DNA of 64,000 bases from Gluconacetobacter tumulisoli (GTDB lineage Bacteria > Pseudomonadota > Alphaproteobacteria > Acetobacterales > Acetobacteraceae): positions 310,001 through 374,000 of the forward strand of contig NZ_JABEQM010000003.1 in NCBI RefSeq assembly GCF_014174155.1. The letters are read 5' to 3'. A program made the translations under genes and the position numbers. The notes under the pieces are model-generated. The model was not told where the DNA came from. It worked only from the letters and a program-made list of their open reading frames with translations, and did no database searches. Below are positions 8,654 through 17,923 of the stretch, piece by piece (positions within the stretch are counted from its first letter, which is position 1; each line of letters opens with the position of its first letter).

Positions 8654-9460
8654 ATGACGTGTTCCACCCGCATGATCCGGCTCGTCGTCCTTGTGCTCTG
8701 CATCCTGGCCGCCCCGCCGGCATGGGCGCGGATGGTCGCAAGGCCGGTGGACTGGACGCTGGACGGGACGCGCTTCCACAGCGTCTTGGTCTATGACGAC
8801 GCGGTGGCGGCAAGGCGCCCGGGCCTGGTCATGGTGCCTAACTGGTATGGCGTGAATGCGATCGCCATCGACAAGGCTAAAATGATCGCGGGCCGGAATT
8901 ACGTCATCCTGCTGACCGACATGTATGGGGCGGCGGTCCGCCCCGCCAATGACATGCAGGCCGGGGCGGTGGTGAAACCCCTTCTGTCCGATCGCGTGCT
9001 GATGCGCACCCGGATCCGGCGCGCGCTGGATGAATTGCGGTCCCAGGCCGCGACGGCGCCGATCGACCTGTCCCGCCTGGCCGCCATCGGCTTCTGCTTC
9101 GGCGGGGCCGCCGTACTGGACCTGGCGCGCAGCGGGGCGGACGTGAAGGCGGTCGTTTCCTTCCACGGGAACCTGACGACGGATGACCCGGCGCTGGCCC
9201 GGCGGATCCGGGCGGACGTTCTGGTGATGAACGGCGCCGACGATGCGATGACATCACCCGATTTCGGCGCCTTCCTGGACGAGATGCGGCAGACGCCCAC
9301 GGACTGGCAGTTCGTGGTGATCGGCCATGCGGTACATTGTTTCACCGAAACCGAGGCGACCGCCCCGACGGGCATGTGCCGCTACGACGCCGGAGCCGCC
9401 GCGCGGTCTTATGCCCTGATGCGGCAGTGGCTGGCCGTGCGTTTCGCCCGCGGACCCTGA
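8654..9460 (+). CDS. Secreted dienelactone hydrolase-family protein
   Basis: A 268-aa alpha/beta hydrolase exported by a signal peptide (MIRLVVLVLCILAAPPAWA, cut near residue 26). The nucleophile elbow is GFCFGG with Cys148, as in dienelactone hydrolase, and NGADD and GHAVHCF supply the Asp and His of the triad. Unlike the cytoplasmic enzyme of chlorocatechol breakdown, this one is periplasmic or secreted, so a lactone or ester outside the cytoplasm is the likely substrate. It precedes an SDR gene by 38 bp and the two may be cotranscribed. Confidence 0.85.
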   Translation: MTCSTRMIRLVVLVLCILAAPPAWARMVARPVDWTLDGTRFHSVLVYDDAVAARRPGLVMVPNWYGVNAIAIDKAKMIAGRNYVILLTDMYGAAVRPANDMQAGAVVKPLLSDRVLMRTRIRRALDELRSQAATAPIDLSRLAAIGFCFGGAAVLDLARSGADVKAVVSFHGNLTTDDPALARRIRADVLVMNGADDAMTSPDFGAFLDEMRQTPTDWQFVVIGHAVHCFTETEATAPTGMCRYDAGAAARSYALMRQWLAVRFARGP

Positions 9461-9498
9461 TCCGGGCCGGTTCCCGGCCGGCGACGGAGGATGAGAGC

Positions 9499-10362
9499 AT
9501 GAGCCATGTCTGTATCCAGCCATCCCATGTCGCTGTCGTGACCGGCGGTGCCTCGGGGATCGGGCTGGCCGCCTGCCGGGCCTTTGCCGCCCAGGGGCTT
9601 TCGGTCGTCGTCGCGGACGTGAATGCCGAGGGACTGGCCCGCGCGGTGGAAGAGGTCGCGGCCGCATCACCCCGCGGGCGCGGCGCGGTGCGCGGGGTGC
9701 GGTGCGACGTGACGCTGCGCCACGAGATGCAGATCCTCGAGGCCGAGGCCCGCGATGCCTTCGGCCGGATCGATATCCTGATGGCCAATGCGGCGGTGCA
9801 GCCGGGCAGCGACATCATGGGACCCGACGGTGCCTGGGACCGGATCCTGGACACCAACCTGTACGGGGTGATCCGCACGGTGCAGGCGGTCCTTCCGGGC
9901 ATGATTGCGGATGGACATCCCGGATTGGTGATCGTCACGGGATCCAAGCAGGGGATCACGACCCCGCCGGGCGATCCGGCCTATAACGTCGCCAAGGCGG
10001 GGGTAAAGGCGTTCGCCGAGGCAGTGCAGCACGATCTGCGCAATCGGCCGGGATGCCGGATTTCCGCCCACCTGCTGATCCCGGGCTTCGTTTTCACGCC
10101 GCTGACGGCCAATGGCCGGACCGAAAAACCTGCGGGGGCCTGGACGCCGGAACAGACGGTCGATTTCATGATGCGGGGGCTGGCGCAGGGCGATTTCTAC
10201 ATCCTCTGCCCCGACAATGAGGTCACGCGCGCGGTGGATGAGCGCCGGATGCTCTGGGCCGCCAGCGATATCGTCGAGAATCAGCCGCCGCTGTCGCGCT
10301 GGCATCCGGATTATGCCGATCGTTTCGCGGCGTTCCTGCGGGGCCCCGCCGACGGAGAGTGA
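9499..10362 (+). CDS. Short-chain dehydrogenase/reductase (SDR)
   Basis: A 287-aa classical SDR: cofactor motif VTGGASGIGLA near residue 16, Asp after strand 2 (VVADVN) pointing to NAD(H) preference, NAA motif in ILMANAAVQ, and catalytic Ser and YxxxK in VIVTGSKQG and AYNVAKAG, where Tyr is followed by Asn-Val-Ala-Lys. The C-terminus has an extra stretch of about 60 residues, including EQTVDFMMRGLAQGDFYILC, seen in SDRs annotated as oxidoreductases of unknown substrate. The ATG at 9499 has GGAGG at 9486-9490. It is followed one base after its stop by a small secreted-protein gene. Confidence 0.88.
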   Translation: MSHVCIQPSHVAVVTGGASGIGLAACRAFAAQGLSVVVADVNAEGLARAVEEVAAASPRGRGAVRGVRCDVTLRHEMQILEAEARDAFGRIDILMANAAVQPGSDIMGPDGAWDRILDTNLYGVIRTVQAVLPGMIADGHPGLVIVTGSKQGITTPPGDPAYNVAKAGVKAFAEAVQHDLRNRPGCRISAHLLIPGFVFTPLTANGRTEKPAGAWTPEQTVDFMMRGLAQGDFYILCPDNEVTRAVDERRMLWAASDIVENQPPLSRWHPDYADRFAAFLRGPADGE

Positions 10363-10363
10363 G

Positions 10364-10849
10364 ATGGCAGGGACACCCCCCGTGCGCCGCGTGCGGACAT
10401 TGCGCGCCGTCATCGCCGTCATTGCCGTGATCGCGCTGGCCGGTGGCCCGGCGCAGGTGCCGATCGCCCGGGCCCAGGCGGGATGTGGCCCCGGGCCGGT
10501 CGGTTGCGCGCCCAACCCGGCCGCGCAGGCGCAGATGCGCCTGCAGTTGCAGACCGAAATCCAGCAGCGGCAATTCGCGGCCCGGCAACGCGGCCTGGAG
10601 CAGGTCGAACGGGATCGCGCCCGCCTTGATCAACTGGGGCAGCAGCCGGTCGGGTCGCCCGGATCGGCCGGGGACCTGGACCGGCGACGGCAGGAACAGG
10701 CCCTGCGGGAAGATATCGACCGGGAGACCGCGGCCACGCGCGGCCTGTATCACGCGCAGCCGCTGGGGCCGGGGGCCTGGACCATCCAGAACCCGCAAGG
10801 CGTTCCGCAGGCGACATGCCGCGAGGTCGGGCGTGTCCTGGTGTGCTGA
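10364..10849 (+). CDS. Small secreted Gln/Arg-rich protein of unknown function
   Basis: I do not recognise it. The 161-aa product has a signal peptide (AVIAVIAVIALAGGPAQVPIA, cut near residue 38), then a Cys-Pro-Gly stretch (AGCGPGPVGCAPNP), a coiled-coil-like helical part rich in Gln, Arg and Glu (residues about 55-115), and a C-terminal segment with two cysteines, ATCREVGRVLVC. The paired cysteines would fit disulphides in the periplasm. It starts one base after the SDR stop codon, so it is translationally linked to it, and ends 7 bp before the convergent efflux gene. Confidence 0.7.
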   Translation: MAGTPPVRRVRTLRAVIAVIAVIALAGGPAQVPIARAQAGCGPGPVGCAPNPAAQAQMRLQLQTEIQQRQFAARQRGLEQVERDRARLDQLGQQPVGSPGSAGDLDRRRQEQALREDIDRETAATRGLYHAQPLGPGAWTIQNPQGVPQATCREVGRVLVC

Positions 10850-10856
10850 GGGTCCG

Positions 10857-12344
10857 TCAGCCTTTCGACGGAGGGGCGTGATCGTCCGTCCGGTTCCACC
10901 ATCCCCCGCCCAGGGCCTGGAATAGCCCGACCGTGTCGGACAGGCGGGCGGATCGGGCCTGTACCACGGCCAGGCGGGCCTGGAATTCGGTTTGTTGCGC
11001 GGTCAGCATCATGACCTGGCTGGCGTCGCCCAGCGTGAAGCGGGACCGGGCGACCGCGAGGCTGCGGGCGGCGGCGTCTTCGGCGTCGGCGTTCGCGGCG
11101 AGGGCAGTGGCGTCGGTCCGGATGGCATTCAGGCTGTCGGCGACGTCCTGGACCGCGCTGACGACGGTGGCGCGATATTGCGCGGCCGCCGCGTCATACT
11201 GGGCGCGGGCGGCATGTTCCTGGTGCCGCAGCAGGCCGCCGTCGAACAGGGGCTGGGTCAGCGTGCCGGCGATCATCCACTGACCATAACCCGGCACCGC
11301 CATCTGGGCGATCGAGGCGGCGGCGACCCCCGGCGTGGCCCCCAGCTGGATATTGGGCAGCCGGTTGGCCACCGCCACGCCGACCTGCGCGCAGGCCGTG
11401 TGCCAGTTGGCTTCCGATACCCGGATATCGGGCCGCTGCTCGATCAGCCGCGCGGGCAGGCTGACGGGCAGGTCGCGGGGCAGCGTGAACCCGTCCAGTG
11501 TGAATTCGGGCGTCGGGTCGTCGGGCATGTCCCCGGCCAGGGCGGCGATCAGGTCGTGCTGCTGCGCCAGCTGCTGTTGCAGCGGGGGCAGGGTGGCCTG
11601 GTCCTGCGCCAGCAGGGCGCGCTGCGCGGCGACGTCGGCATCCGCCAACTGGCCCAGGGCCTGCTGGCGGATGCTGGACGACAGGACGGCCTGCTGGCTG
11701 ACGATCAATGCCTGTGTCGTGTCGATCTGCGCCTTCACGGCGGCATAGTCGATCGCGGCCTGCACCACCGAACTGGTCAGGGTCAGGTACGCGGCTTCCA
11801 ACTGGTAGCGCTGGGCATCGCGCTGGGCCGATGCGGCCTCCACGCCCCGTCGTACGCCGCCCCAGATATCCGGCATGTAGGAAATGCTCAATTGCGCGGT
11901 ATGGACGGTATACAGATAGGTATTGTTCCCCGGGACAGGTGAGTACGTGCGCGACGTCTTGAAGCGCGCCGGGTTGTAGCTGGCGCTGATGCTGGGGTAG
12001 AGCGGGCTTTCCTGGGCCAGCCGGTTTTCCTGCGCGGCGCGCAGCGCATCGCGGGCGGCCTCCAGAGTCGGGCTGTGGGCCAGGGCGTGGCGGACCAGCC
12101 GGTCCAGCGCCGGGGAGTGGAACAGCGTCCACCATTGCGCCGGAATGTCCTGGCCCGGGCGGAAGAGCTGGGCCGCGCCGTCCGCTCCGGCCGAGGCCGG
12201 TGTGGCTGACGGTTGCCCGGCCTGGCCGTACTGCGTGGGCGCGGGGATCGCCGGTCGCCTGAAATCCGGCCCGACCGCACAGCCGCCGATGGCCAGCACG
12301 CCGCAGAGCAGCATCGGCCAGGTACGGACGGAGGATGCCATCAT
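10857..12344 (-). CDS. Outer-membrane efflux lipoprotein (NodT/TolC family)
   Basis: The 495-aa outer-membrane channel of the metal RND efflux system encoded by the next two genes. The N-terminus MLLCGVLAIGGCAVGPDF is a lipobox with Cys at residue 19-20, followed by the family signature VGPDFRRPAIPAP. Two long repeated helical halves (OEP domains) follow, each with ARDALRAAQENRLAQ or related coiled-coil runs. The frame stays open upstream to 12902 but that part is a shadow of the pump gene; the ATG at 12344 overlaps the pump stop as ATGA and has AAGGA 7 bases upstream. It is the last gene of the operon. Confidence 0.92.
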   Translation of the reverse strand: MMASSVRTWPMLLCGVLAIGGCAVGPDFRRPAIPAPTQYGQAGQPSATPASAGADGAAQLFRPGQDIPAQWWTLFHSPALDRLVRHALAHSPTLEAARDALRAAQENRLAQESPLYPSISASYNPARFKTSRTYSPVPGNNTYLYTVHTAQLSISYMPDIWGGVRRGVEAASAQRDAQRYQLEAAYLTLTSSVVQAAIDYAAVKAQIDTTQALIVSQQAVLSSSIRQQALGQLADADVAAQRALLAQDQATLPPLQQQLAQQHDLIAALAGDMPDDPTPEFTLDGFTLPRDLPVSLPARLIEQRPDIRVSEANWHTACAQVGVAVANRLPNIQLGATPGVAAASIAQMAVPGYGQWMIAGTLTQPLFDGGLLRHQEHAARAQYDAAAAQYRATVVSAVQDVADSLNAIRTDATALAANADAEDAAARSLAVARSRFTLGDASQVMMLTAQQTEFQARLAVVQARSARLSDTVGLFQALGGGWWNRTDDHAPPSKG

Positions 12345-15300
12345 GACGGGATCCTTCCCCGGGCCGCGTCGCGCCGGGCGCACCAGGCCTCCATTTCGCA
12401 ATAATAGGTCGGCAGGATGAACAGGGTCAGGATCGTGGCGATCCCCAGCCCCCCGACGACCACGGTGGCCAGGCCGCGCTGCACGTCCGTGCCGACACCC
12501 GTGGCCAATGCGGCCGGCAGCATGCCGGCGCTGGCCACAGTCGCAGTCATCAGTACGGGACGGAACCGTTCGCCGGCGCCTTCCAGAACGGCCTCGCGCA
12601 GGTCCATGCCCCCTCCGCGCAGGCGATTGATGTTCGACACCATGATGATGCCATTCTGGATCGCCACGCCGAACAGTGCGATGAAGCCGACGGCGGTGGC
12701 GACATTCAGTGTCTCGCCGCGCACATGCAGCGCCACCAGGCCGCCGAGCGTCGCCAGGGGAACCACCCCCAGGACCAGAACCGCCTGTCGCATCTTGCGG
12801 AACGCGCCGAACAGCAGAAGCAGCATCACCGCGAACATGACCGCCAGCGCCACGGCCAGCCGGGCCTGCGCGCGCTGTTCCTGCTGGAAGGTCCCTGCCC
12901 ATTCCAGATGGTACTGGGTGGGATCGAAATGCACCTGCGCGTCGATCCGCGCCTGGGCGTCGGACAGGTACTGCGACAGCGGCCGACGGCCGTTATCGAC
13001 ACGGATGGTGATCTGGCGGTGGTTCATCTCGTGCGCGATGTTGCCTTCGCCGGTCTGCAGGCTGACGTGGGCGACCAGGCCCAGCGGGATCTGCGCGCCG
13101 TTCAGCCCGGTCAAGGGCAGCTGGTTCAGCGTCTGAAGATTGCTGATCGCACCGGCCGGGGCGCGGATCGTCATGTTGTAGGACCGGTCGCCGACATAGA
13201 GTTGCGAGATCGGGGCATCGCCGATGGCGTTCTGGACGACGGCCATGATGTCGGACACGCTGACACCGTATCGCGCGGCGGCCGCACGATCGGCGGTGAT
13301 GTCCAGTTCCGGGATTTCCGGTTCCTGGAAGATCGAGGCGTCGACCGTGCCCGGAACGGCGTGCAGCACATCGACGATCTGGTTGCCGATATGCCGCAAT
13401 TCACGAAAATCCTGGCCATAGACGCGCAGGACCAGCGGACTGTGCGCGCCGCCCACCAGATCGTTCATGCCATCGGCGATCGGCTGGCTTATGCCGAAGC
13501 TGATGCCGGGGATCTGTGCCAGGCGATCATGCAGGCGGGCGACGAACTCGGCCTTCGTCTCGCCATGCGGCCAGGTATCGTAGGCGGTCAGGCCGACGGG
13601 GGCCTCGATATGCGACGGCGTCCAGGGATCGGTACCGGAATCGTTGCGGCCCAGCTGCGTGACCACGTATTTCGTTTCCGGATAGGAGCCGATCACGTCG
13701 CGGATTCCGGCGGCCATCCGGCTGGCGGCGTCCAGCGACAGGCCCGATGGCAGCTGGATCTGTAGCCACAGCGCGCCTTCGTCCAGGTCGGGCAGGAATT
13801 CGCGGCCGGTCGTCGCCCCCAGCACCAGGACCAGCCCGAAGGCGACCAGGCCGATGGCGTAGGCCAGGCGCGGCCGGTCGACCATGCGGCCCAGCCAGTG
13901 GCGGTAGGCCTGGCGCAGCTTTTCCAGCGGCACGTTATGGAACAGCCGATGGGGACGGCGCATGGCCAGGTAGGCCAGTGCCGGCGTCAGCATGGTGGCG
14001 CTGGCCAGCGCGCCCAGCAGCGCGAAGCTGACGGTGAAGGCCATCGGGCGGAACAGGCGGCCCTCGGCCCCCTCGAACGCGAAAAGGGGGCTGTAGGCGA
14101 TGACGATGATCAGGGTGGAGAAGACGATCGCCTTGCCGATATGGTTGGTGACGCCCAGCACGTCGCCCTGGGTCAGGGTGTGGCCGGGACGCTCCTCGCG
14201 GATCAGCAGGATGGCCTCCGTCACCACGATCGCGCCGTCGACGATGACACCGAAATCGATCGCGCCGAGCGAGAAGAGGTTCGCCGCCATGCCCAGCATG
14301 TTCATGATGACGAAGACGGTGGCCAGTGCCAGCGGGACGGTCACCGCCGCCACCAGCGCGCAGCGCGGACTGCCCAGGAACAGGACCAGGATCACGAAGA
14401 CCAGCCCGACCCCTTCGGATACCGTATGCAGCACCTTCTCGGTCGTGGCGTGGACCAGGTGGTCGCGGTCGATATAGGGCACGATCCGCACGCCCATGGG
14501 GGCAAGCTGCCTTTGCAGATCGTCGACCCGGGCGTGCAGGTGCCGGAGGACCAGGGACGGGTTTTCCCCGGTCAGCATGGTCACGATGCCCTGCAGCGTG
14601 TCCGGGTTCGCGTCCTTGCCCAGGATGCCCTCGCGCACCTGGTGGCCCATCTGCATCCGTCCCAGGTCGCGCAGCAGGATCGGGACGCCGTCATGCTGGG
14701 TCACCGCGATGGCGCCCATGTCGTCCAGCGTATGGACCATGCCGACGCCGCGCACGATGTAGGATTGTTCCCCGCGCGCCACCCGTCCGCCGCCGGCATT
14801 GGCATTGTTGTTGCGAATGGCGGCCAGGACGTCGTTCACCCCGACGCCATAGCGTCGCAGGGCGTCCGGATCGAGGACAAGCTGGTATTCCTTGGTGAAT
14901 CCGCCGAAATTATTGACCCCCGCCACCCCCGGGATCTGGGTCAGCGCGGGCATGACGATCCATTTCTGGATATCGGACAGTTGCATCAGGTTCTGCCGGT
15001 CCGATTCCAGCGTATAGCGATAGATCTCGCCCGACGGGCTGGTCACGGGACCCAGGGTCGGCGTGGCGCCGGCCGGTAGCGTGGCCTGGGCCATCTGTTC
15101 CGTCACGCGCTGGCGGGCGAAATAGACGTCGACGCCGTCACGGAAGATCAGCGTGATCAGCGACAGGCCGAACGTGCTGCTGGACCGGCTGTCCACCAGG
15201 CCGGGCGTGCTGGCCAGCTGCCGTTCCAGCGGCGTGGTGATCTGCTGCTCGATTTCCTCGGCGGCCAGTCCGGGCACCTGCGTCGTGACCTGCACGGTGA

Positions 15301-15436
15301 CGGCGCCCAGGTCGGGATAGGCCTCGACCGGAAGCCGCCGCCACGCCCACATCCCCCACAGGGTCAGGATCGCCACCGCGACGAAGACGATCCGCCGTTC
15401 CCGCAGGCAGATCGCGATGACACGATCAATCATCAT
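12341..15436 (-). CDS. Heavy-metal RND efflux pump (CzcA/CusA family)
   Basis: The 1031-aa inner-membrane proton/metal antiporter. It has 12 membrane segments and two large periplasmic loops. Helix 4 reads GAIDFGVIVDGAIVVTEA; Asp394, Asp400 and Glu407 have the same spacing as the three essential acidic residues of CzcA (402, 408, 415). That signature is typical of pumps for divalent Zn, Co, Cd or Ni and differs from the Cu(I)/Ag(I) CusA type. The start overlaps the adaptor gene by 11 bp and the stop overlaps the channel gene as ATGA, so all three are one operon. The metal is inferred from the helix-4 motif only. Confidence 0.93.
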   Translation of the reverse strand: MMIDRVIAICLRERRIVFVAVAILTLWGMWAWRRLPVEAYPDLGAVTVQVTTQVPGLAAEEIEQQITTPLERQLASTPGLVDSRSSSTFGLSLITLIFRDGVDVYFARQRVTEQMAQATLPAGATPTLGPVTSPSGEIYRYTLESDRQNLMQLSDIQKWIVMPALTQIPGVAGVNNFGGFTKEYQLVLDPDALRRYGVGVNDVLAAIRNNNANAGGGRVARGEQSYIVRGVGMVHTLDDMGAIAVTQHDGVPILLRDLGRMQMGHQVREGILGKDANPDTLQGIVTMLTGENPSLVLRHLHARVDDLQRQLAPMGVRIVPYIDRDHLVHATTEKVLHTVSEGVGLVFVILVLFLGSPRCALVAAVTVPLALATVFVIMNMLGMAANLFSLGAIDFGVIVDGAIVVTEAILLIREERPGHTLTQGDVLGVTNHIGKAIVFSTLIIVIAYSPLFAFEGAEGRLFRPMAFTVSFALLGALASATMLTPALAYLAMRRPHRLFHNVPLEKLRQAYRHWLGRMVDRPRLAYAIGLVAFGLVLVLGATTGREFLPDLDEGALWLQIQLPSGLSLDAASRMAAGIRDVIGSYPETKYVVTQLGRNDSGTDPWTPSHIEAPVGLTAYDTWPHGETKAEFVARLHDRLAQIPGISFGISQPIADGMNDLVGGAHSPLVLRVYGQDFRELRHIGNQIVDVLHAVPGTVDASIFQEPEIPELDITADRAAAARYGVSVSDIMAVVQNAIGDAPISQLYVGDRSYNMTIRAPAGAISNLQTLNQLPLTGLNGAQIPLGLVAHVSLQTGEGNIAHEMNHRQITIRVDNGRRPLSQYLSDAQARIDAQVHFDPTQYHLEWAGTFQQEQRAQARLAVALAVMFAVMLLLLFGAFRKMRQAVLVLGVVPLATLGGLVALHVRGETLNVATAVGFIALFGVAIQNGIIMVSNINRLRGGGMDLREAVLEGAGERFRPVLMTATVASAGMLPAALATGVGTDVQRGLATVVVGGLGIATILTLFILPTYYCEMEAWCARRDAARGRIPS

Positions 15437-16562
15437 TCAGCAGCACCGCGCCCCGGGTGATCACCCGCTCGCCTTCCTTCAGCCCGGCCAGCACGCGGCA
15501 ACGCGCGCCATCGTCGTAGATGATGGTGATGGCGCGCCGGACGAAGGTCCACGGCGCGACCTCGACGAAGACCGTGACCTCGTCATTGTTCATCAGAAGG
15601 GCGGATTGCGGCACGGTGACGCCGGGTACCTGCGTGGCCTGGATGGCGACGGTCGCGAACATGTTGGGTTTCAGCGCGCCATCGGGATTGGGCAGGACGA
15701 TCCGCGCCTGCATGGTCCTGGTGTCGGCGCGCAACACGGGCTCGATCGCGTCGATCCGTCCGTGCAGCACCTGGTCCGGCCAGGCGGCGAGGGTGATCGA
15801 CGCCTGCTGTCCCGGCTGGACCAGCGGAATTTCGTCCTCGGGCACGCTGGCGACGACCCAGATTTCGGACAAATCCTCGACCGTCAGCAGGGGGGCGGTC
15901 AGGTCGGTCACGTTTCCGCCGGCCGCGACGTTCACCGACGCGACCGTTCCATCGACCGGCGACACCAGTTTCATGACCCCGTCGGCCCCCGCCTGGCCGC
16001 CAAGCGCGGTCAGGCGGGCCTGGGCGCGGTCTTCCTCGGCCTGGTCCTGCTGCAGGGTGCTGCGCGCCGCTTCCACGTCGCGGGTGGCGGCCCCCCCTGC
16101 CTGGGCCACGCCCTGCGCGCGCGCCAGCGCCCGGCGCGCGAGGTCGAGCGCGGCGCGGGCCTTCGTCTCGTCGGTGGTGGCCTGCGCCATGTCGCCGGAC
16201 AGCAGTTCCGCCAGGACCTGCCCGCGCGCCACATGGTCGCCGGGCGCGACGTTCAGGGTGGTGATATGGCCGGCCAGCGGGGCCAGCATCGCCACGGTGC
16301 GTGCGGGTTCGGCCGCAACTGTGCCGGGGACCTCCAGGTGCCGCCGCGGGGTGGCCGCCGTCACCGCCTCCACGGTCAACTGGTGCTGGAGGGGGGAATT
16401 GTCCGCCACGGTCAGCCGGCCGTGATCGTTGCGGACCATCGCGGTCCCCATGTCGGCCGCATGGGCCTGCATGCGGGAACCGGGAGGGACGATCGCGGCC
16501 AGGATCGCGATCAGGGGGGGCAGGATGCGCCACCCCTTATGTGGATAGAATGTCATGGGCAT
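15426..16562 (-). CDS. Membrane fusion protein of the metal RND efflux system
   Basis: The periplasmic adaptor (about 378 aa) that joins pump and outer-membrane channel. It begins with an uncleaved or cleaved signal (GWRILPPLIAILAAIVPPGS), then the barrel-sandwich half LEVPGTVAAEPARTVAMLAP, an alpha-hairpin rich in Ala, Gln and Arg (about 135-205), the second lipoyl half LVSPVDGTVASVNVAAGG, and the beta-barrel. There is no His- or Met-rich metal-binding tail. ATGs at 16562 and 16556 are plausible starts; an upstream one at 16622 would add a poor leader. No ribosome site stands out. First gene of the operon. Confidence 0.9.
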   Translation of the reverse strand: MPMTFYPHKGWRILPPLIAILAAIVPPGSRMQAHAADMGTAMVRNDHGRLTVADNSPLQHQLTVEAVTAATPRRHLEVPGTVAAEPARTVAMLAPLAGHITTLNVAPGDHVARGQVLAELLSGDMAQATTDETKARAALDLARRALARAQGVAQAGGAATRDVEAARSTLQQDQAEEDRAQARLTALGGQAGADGVMKLVSPVDGTVASVNVAAGGNVTDLTAPLLTVEDLSEIWVVASVPEDEIPLVQPGQQASITLAAWPDQVLHGRIDAIEPVLRADTRTMQARIVLPNPDGALKPNMFATVAIQATQVPGVTVPQSALLMNNDEVTVFVEVAPWTFVRRAITIIYDDGARCRVLAGLKEGERVITRGAVLLNDD

Positions 16563-16897
16563 GGTCTGATGATCTGGCGGTCCGGCAGTCCCGGCGCTGG
16601 CCCTGGGGCTGCCGGCCTGCATGCTGATAAGTAAATGCCCGGGGTCTGGCCGGTCGAAATCCCGAGAGTGCGTTACATGCCCGGTGTATCGGGTCGGTTA
16701 TTTTCTGTCTGGGGTCTCATACTGTTTCGTCGCGGCGCGTGCAAATAAACGCGCCGCCTTCCCCCGGTCAGGGGCGACGTGCGTCCAGGCACGCGCAAGG
16801 TAGCGCGCGCTGCCAATAGCGGTCACGGCCGTGGGTGTCCATGGCGAGGGAGGGCGGCGGCCGGGCGGCCATCCTGCACGCCGCCCCCGACGTTGCG
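16563..16897. other. Gene-free gap between desaturase and metal efflux operon
   Basis: About 335 bp without a credible gene; small open frames here have biased Arg/Pro composition. It should hold the efflux operon promoter (reading leftward) and the desaturase 3' end. Two direct copies of ATGCCCGGNGT lie at 16635-16645 and 16677-16687, 42 bp apart (four helical turns), a possible operator. No metal regulator gene of MerR, ArsR or two-component type is next to the operon. Confidence 0.5.
16732..16757 (-). terminator. Hairpin downstream of desaturase
   Basis: GCGGCGCGT (16732-16740) pairs perfectly with ACGCGCCGC (16749-16757) around the loop GCAAATAA: a 9-bp GC-rich stem about 140 bp past the desaturase stop. 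There is no clear run of T on the minus strand, so it may be a weak or Rho-assisted terminator. Confidence 0.4.
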
Positions 16898-17923
16898 TCA
16901 GGCGCCCGAGGAGGCCGGCCGCGGGGCGCCGAGCGTATGGAAATCGACCATCCTGCCGGCGTCCTCGTCCCACAGCCGGTGGCTCCAGACCTCGGCCCAG
17001 CTGTCGCGCAGGCCCAGCGTCTTCACATCATGGAAGACCGGGTTGGCGTGATGGCATTCCTCCAGCCGGTAATTGGGGATGCCCGGGGCGGCGTGATGCA
17101 CGTGATGATAGCCGATCGACGCGGAAAACCATTGCAGCACACGCGGGAGCTTGAACAGCGAGCAGCCGGTCAGCGCCGCGTCGAAGGAATTCCAGTTGGC
17201 ATCAGCCTCCCAGTGCACGCCCTCGAACTTGTGCTGCACGAGGAAGAGCCAGATGCCGAAGACGCTGGCCGGATAGATCACCAGGAGCGAGACCATCAGC
17301 ATGGTCGCATATCCGACCGCGTGGCCGATGGCGGCGTAGATCAGCAGGATCGTCAGGTTGGTCAGGTGGACGCCCAGGCGCTCGCGCCACCAGCCTTTCG
17401 GAGTGTCGAACGGATAGCGGTACACCAGGAAGAAGATGATGGGCGGCATGATGAACATCGACAGGAAGGGCTGGTTGGCGATGCGGTAGGACAGTTTCTG
17501 CCTCGTCGACATGGCGCGATATTCCGCCACGGTGATGCAGTCGGAGTAGATGTTCGACATCTTGCCCCGGTTGGCGATGTTGTTCCACGACCCATGATGG
17601 ATCCCGTGGTGACGCCGCCAATGATCGTAGGGGGTAAGCGTCAGCACCGAGCATAGCCGGCCGGCCCAGTTATTGGCCCAGGCCGCGCGAAAGAGCGACC
17701 CGTGCCCGAAATCATGCTGCAGAACGAACGTCCTGACCGACAGGCCGGACGCCAGCGGCGCCAGCAGCAGGGCACTGTAATATCCGTGGTAAATCCCCAC
17801 GTAAATCAGCGCATAACACAATAAAAGAAGAAAAATAGTCGTGAACATCTGAAAAAAACTGCGAAAATTACAGGATTTCTGAAAATATTTTATGGATTTC
17901 AGAGAGGTATGATTAGATGTCAC
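16898..17923 (-). CDS. Membrane fatty acid desaturase
   Basis: A 341-aa di-iron membrane desaturase that would introduce a double bond in acyl chains. The three histidine boxes are present: HDFGHGS (His70, His74), HHGIHHGSW (from residue 105), and HHVHH near residue 275. Hydrophobic segments lie before box 1 and between boxes 2 and 3. The family resembles omega-6/delta-12-type bacterial desaturases. The 5' 100 bp of the gene and the upstream gap are much richer in A/T than the neighbours, and the N-terminus is Lys/Asn/Phe-rich (SLKSIKYFQKSCNF), unusual for this window. No electron donor gene is adjacent. Confidence 0.88.
   Translation of the reverse strand: MTSNHTSLKSIKYFQKSCNFRSFFQMFTTIFLLLLCYALIYVGIYHGYYSALLLAPLASGLSVRTFVLQHDFGHGSLFRAAWANNWAGRLCSVLTLTPYDHWRRHHGIHHGSWNNIANRGKMSNIYSDCITVAEYRAMSTRQKLSYRIANQPFLSMFIMPPIIFFLVYRYPFDTPKGWWRERLGVHLTNLTILLIYAAIGHAVGYATMLMVSLLVIYPASVFGIWLFLVQHKFEGVHWEADANWNSFDAALTGCSLFKLPRVLQWFSASIGYHHVHHAAPGIPNYRLEECHHANPVFHDVKTLGLRDSWAEVWSHRLWDEDAGRMVDFHTLGAPRPASSGA

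Noticed and set aside
7157-9166. 669-aa minus-strand frame
   Set aside because: Antisense of the amino acid permease and hydrolase genes; low-complexity Asp/His/Gln/Arg composition.
12345-12902. Upstream extension of the outer-membrane efflux gene to 681 aa
   Set aside because: The extension overlaps the pump gene in another frame; the lipobox and ATGA overlap fix the start at 12344.
16698-16973. 91-aa minus-strand frame between efflux and desaturase genes
   Set aside because: Arg/Gly/Pro-rich, overlaps the desaturase end and contains the hairpin; no ribosome site.
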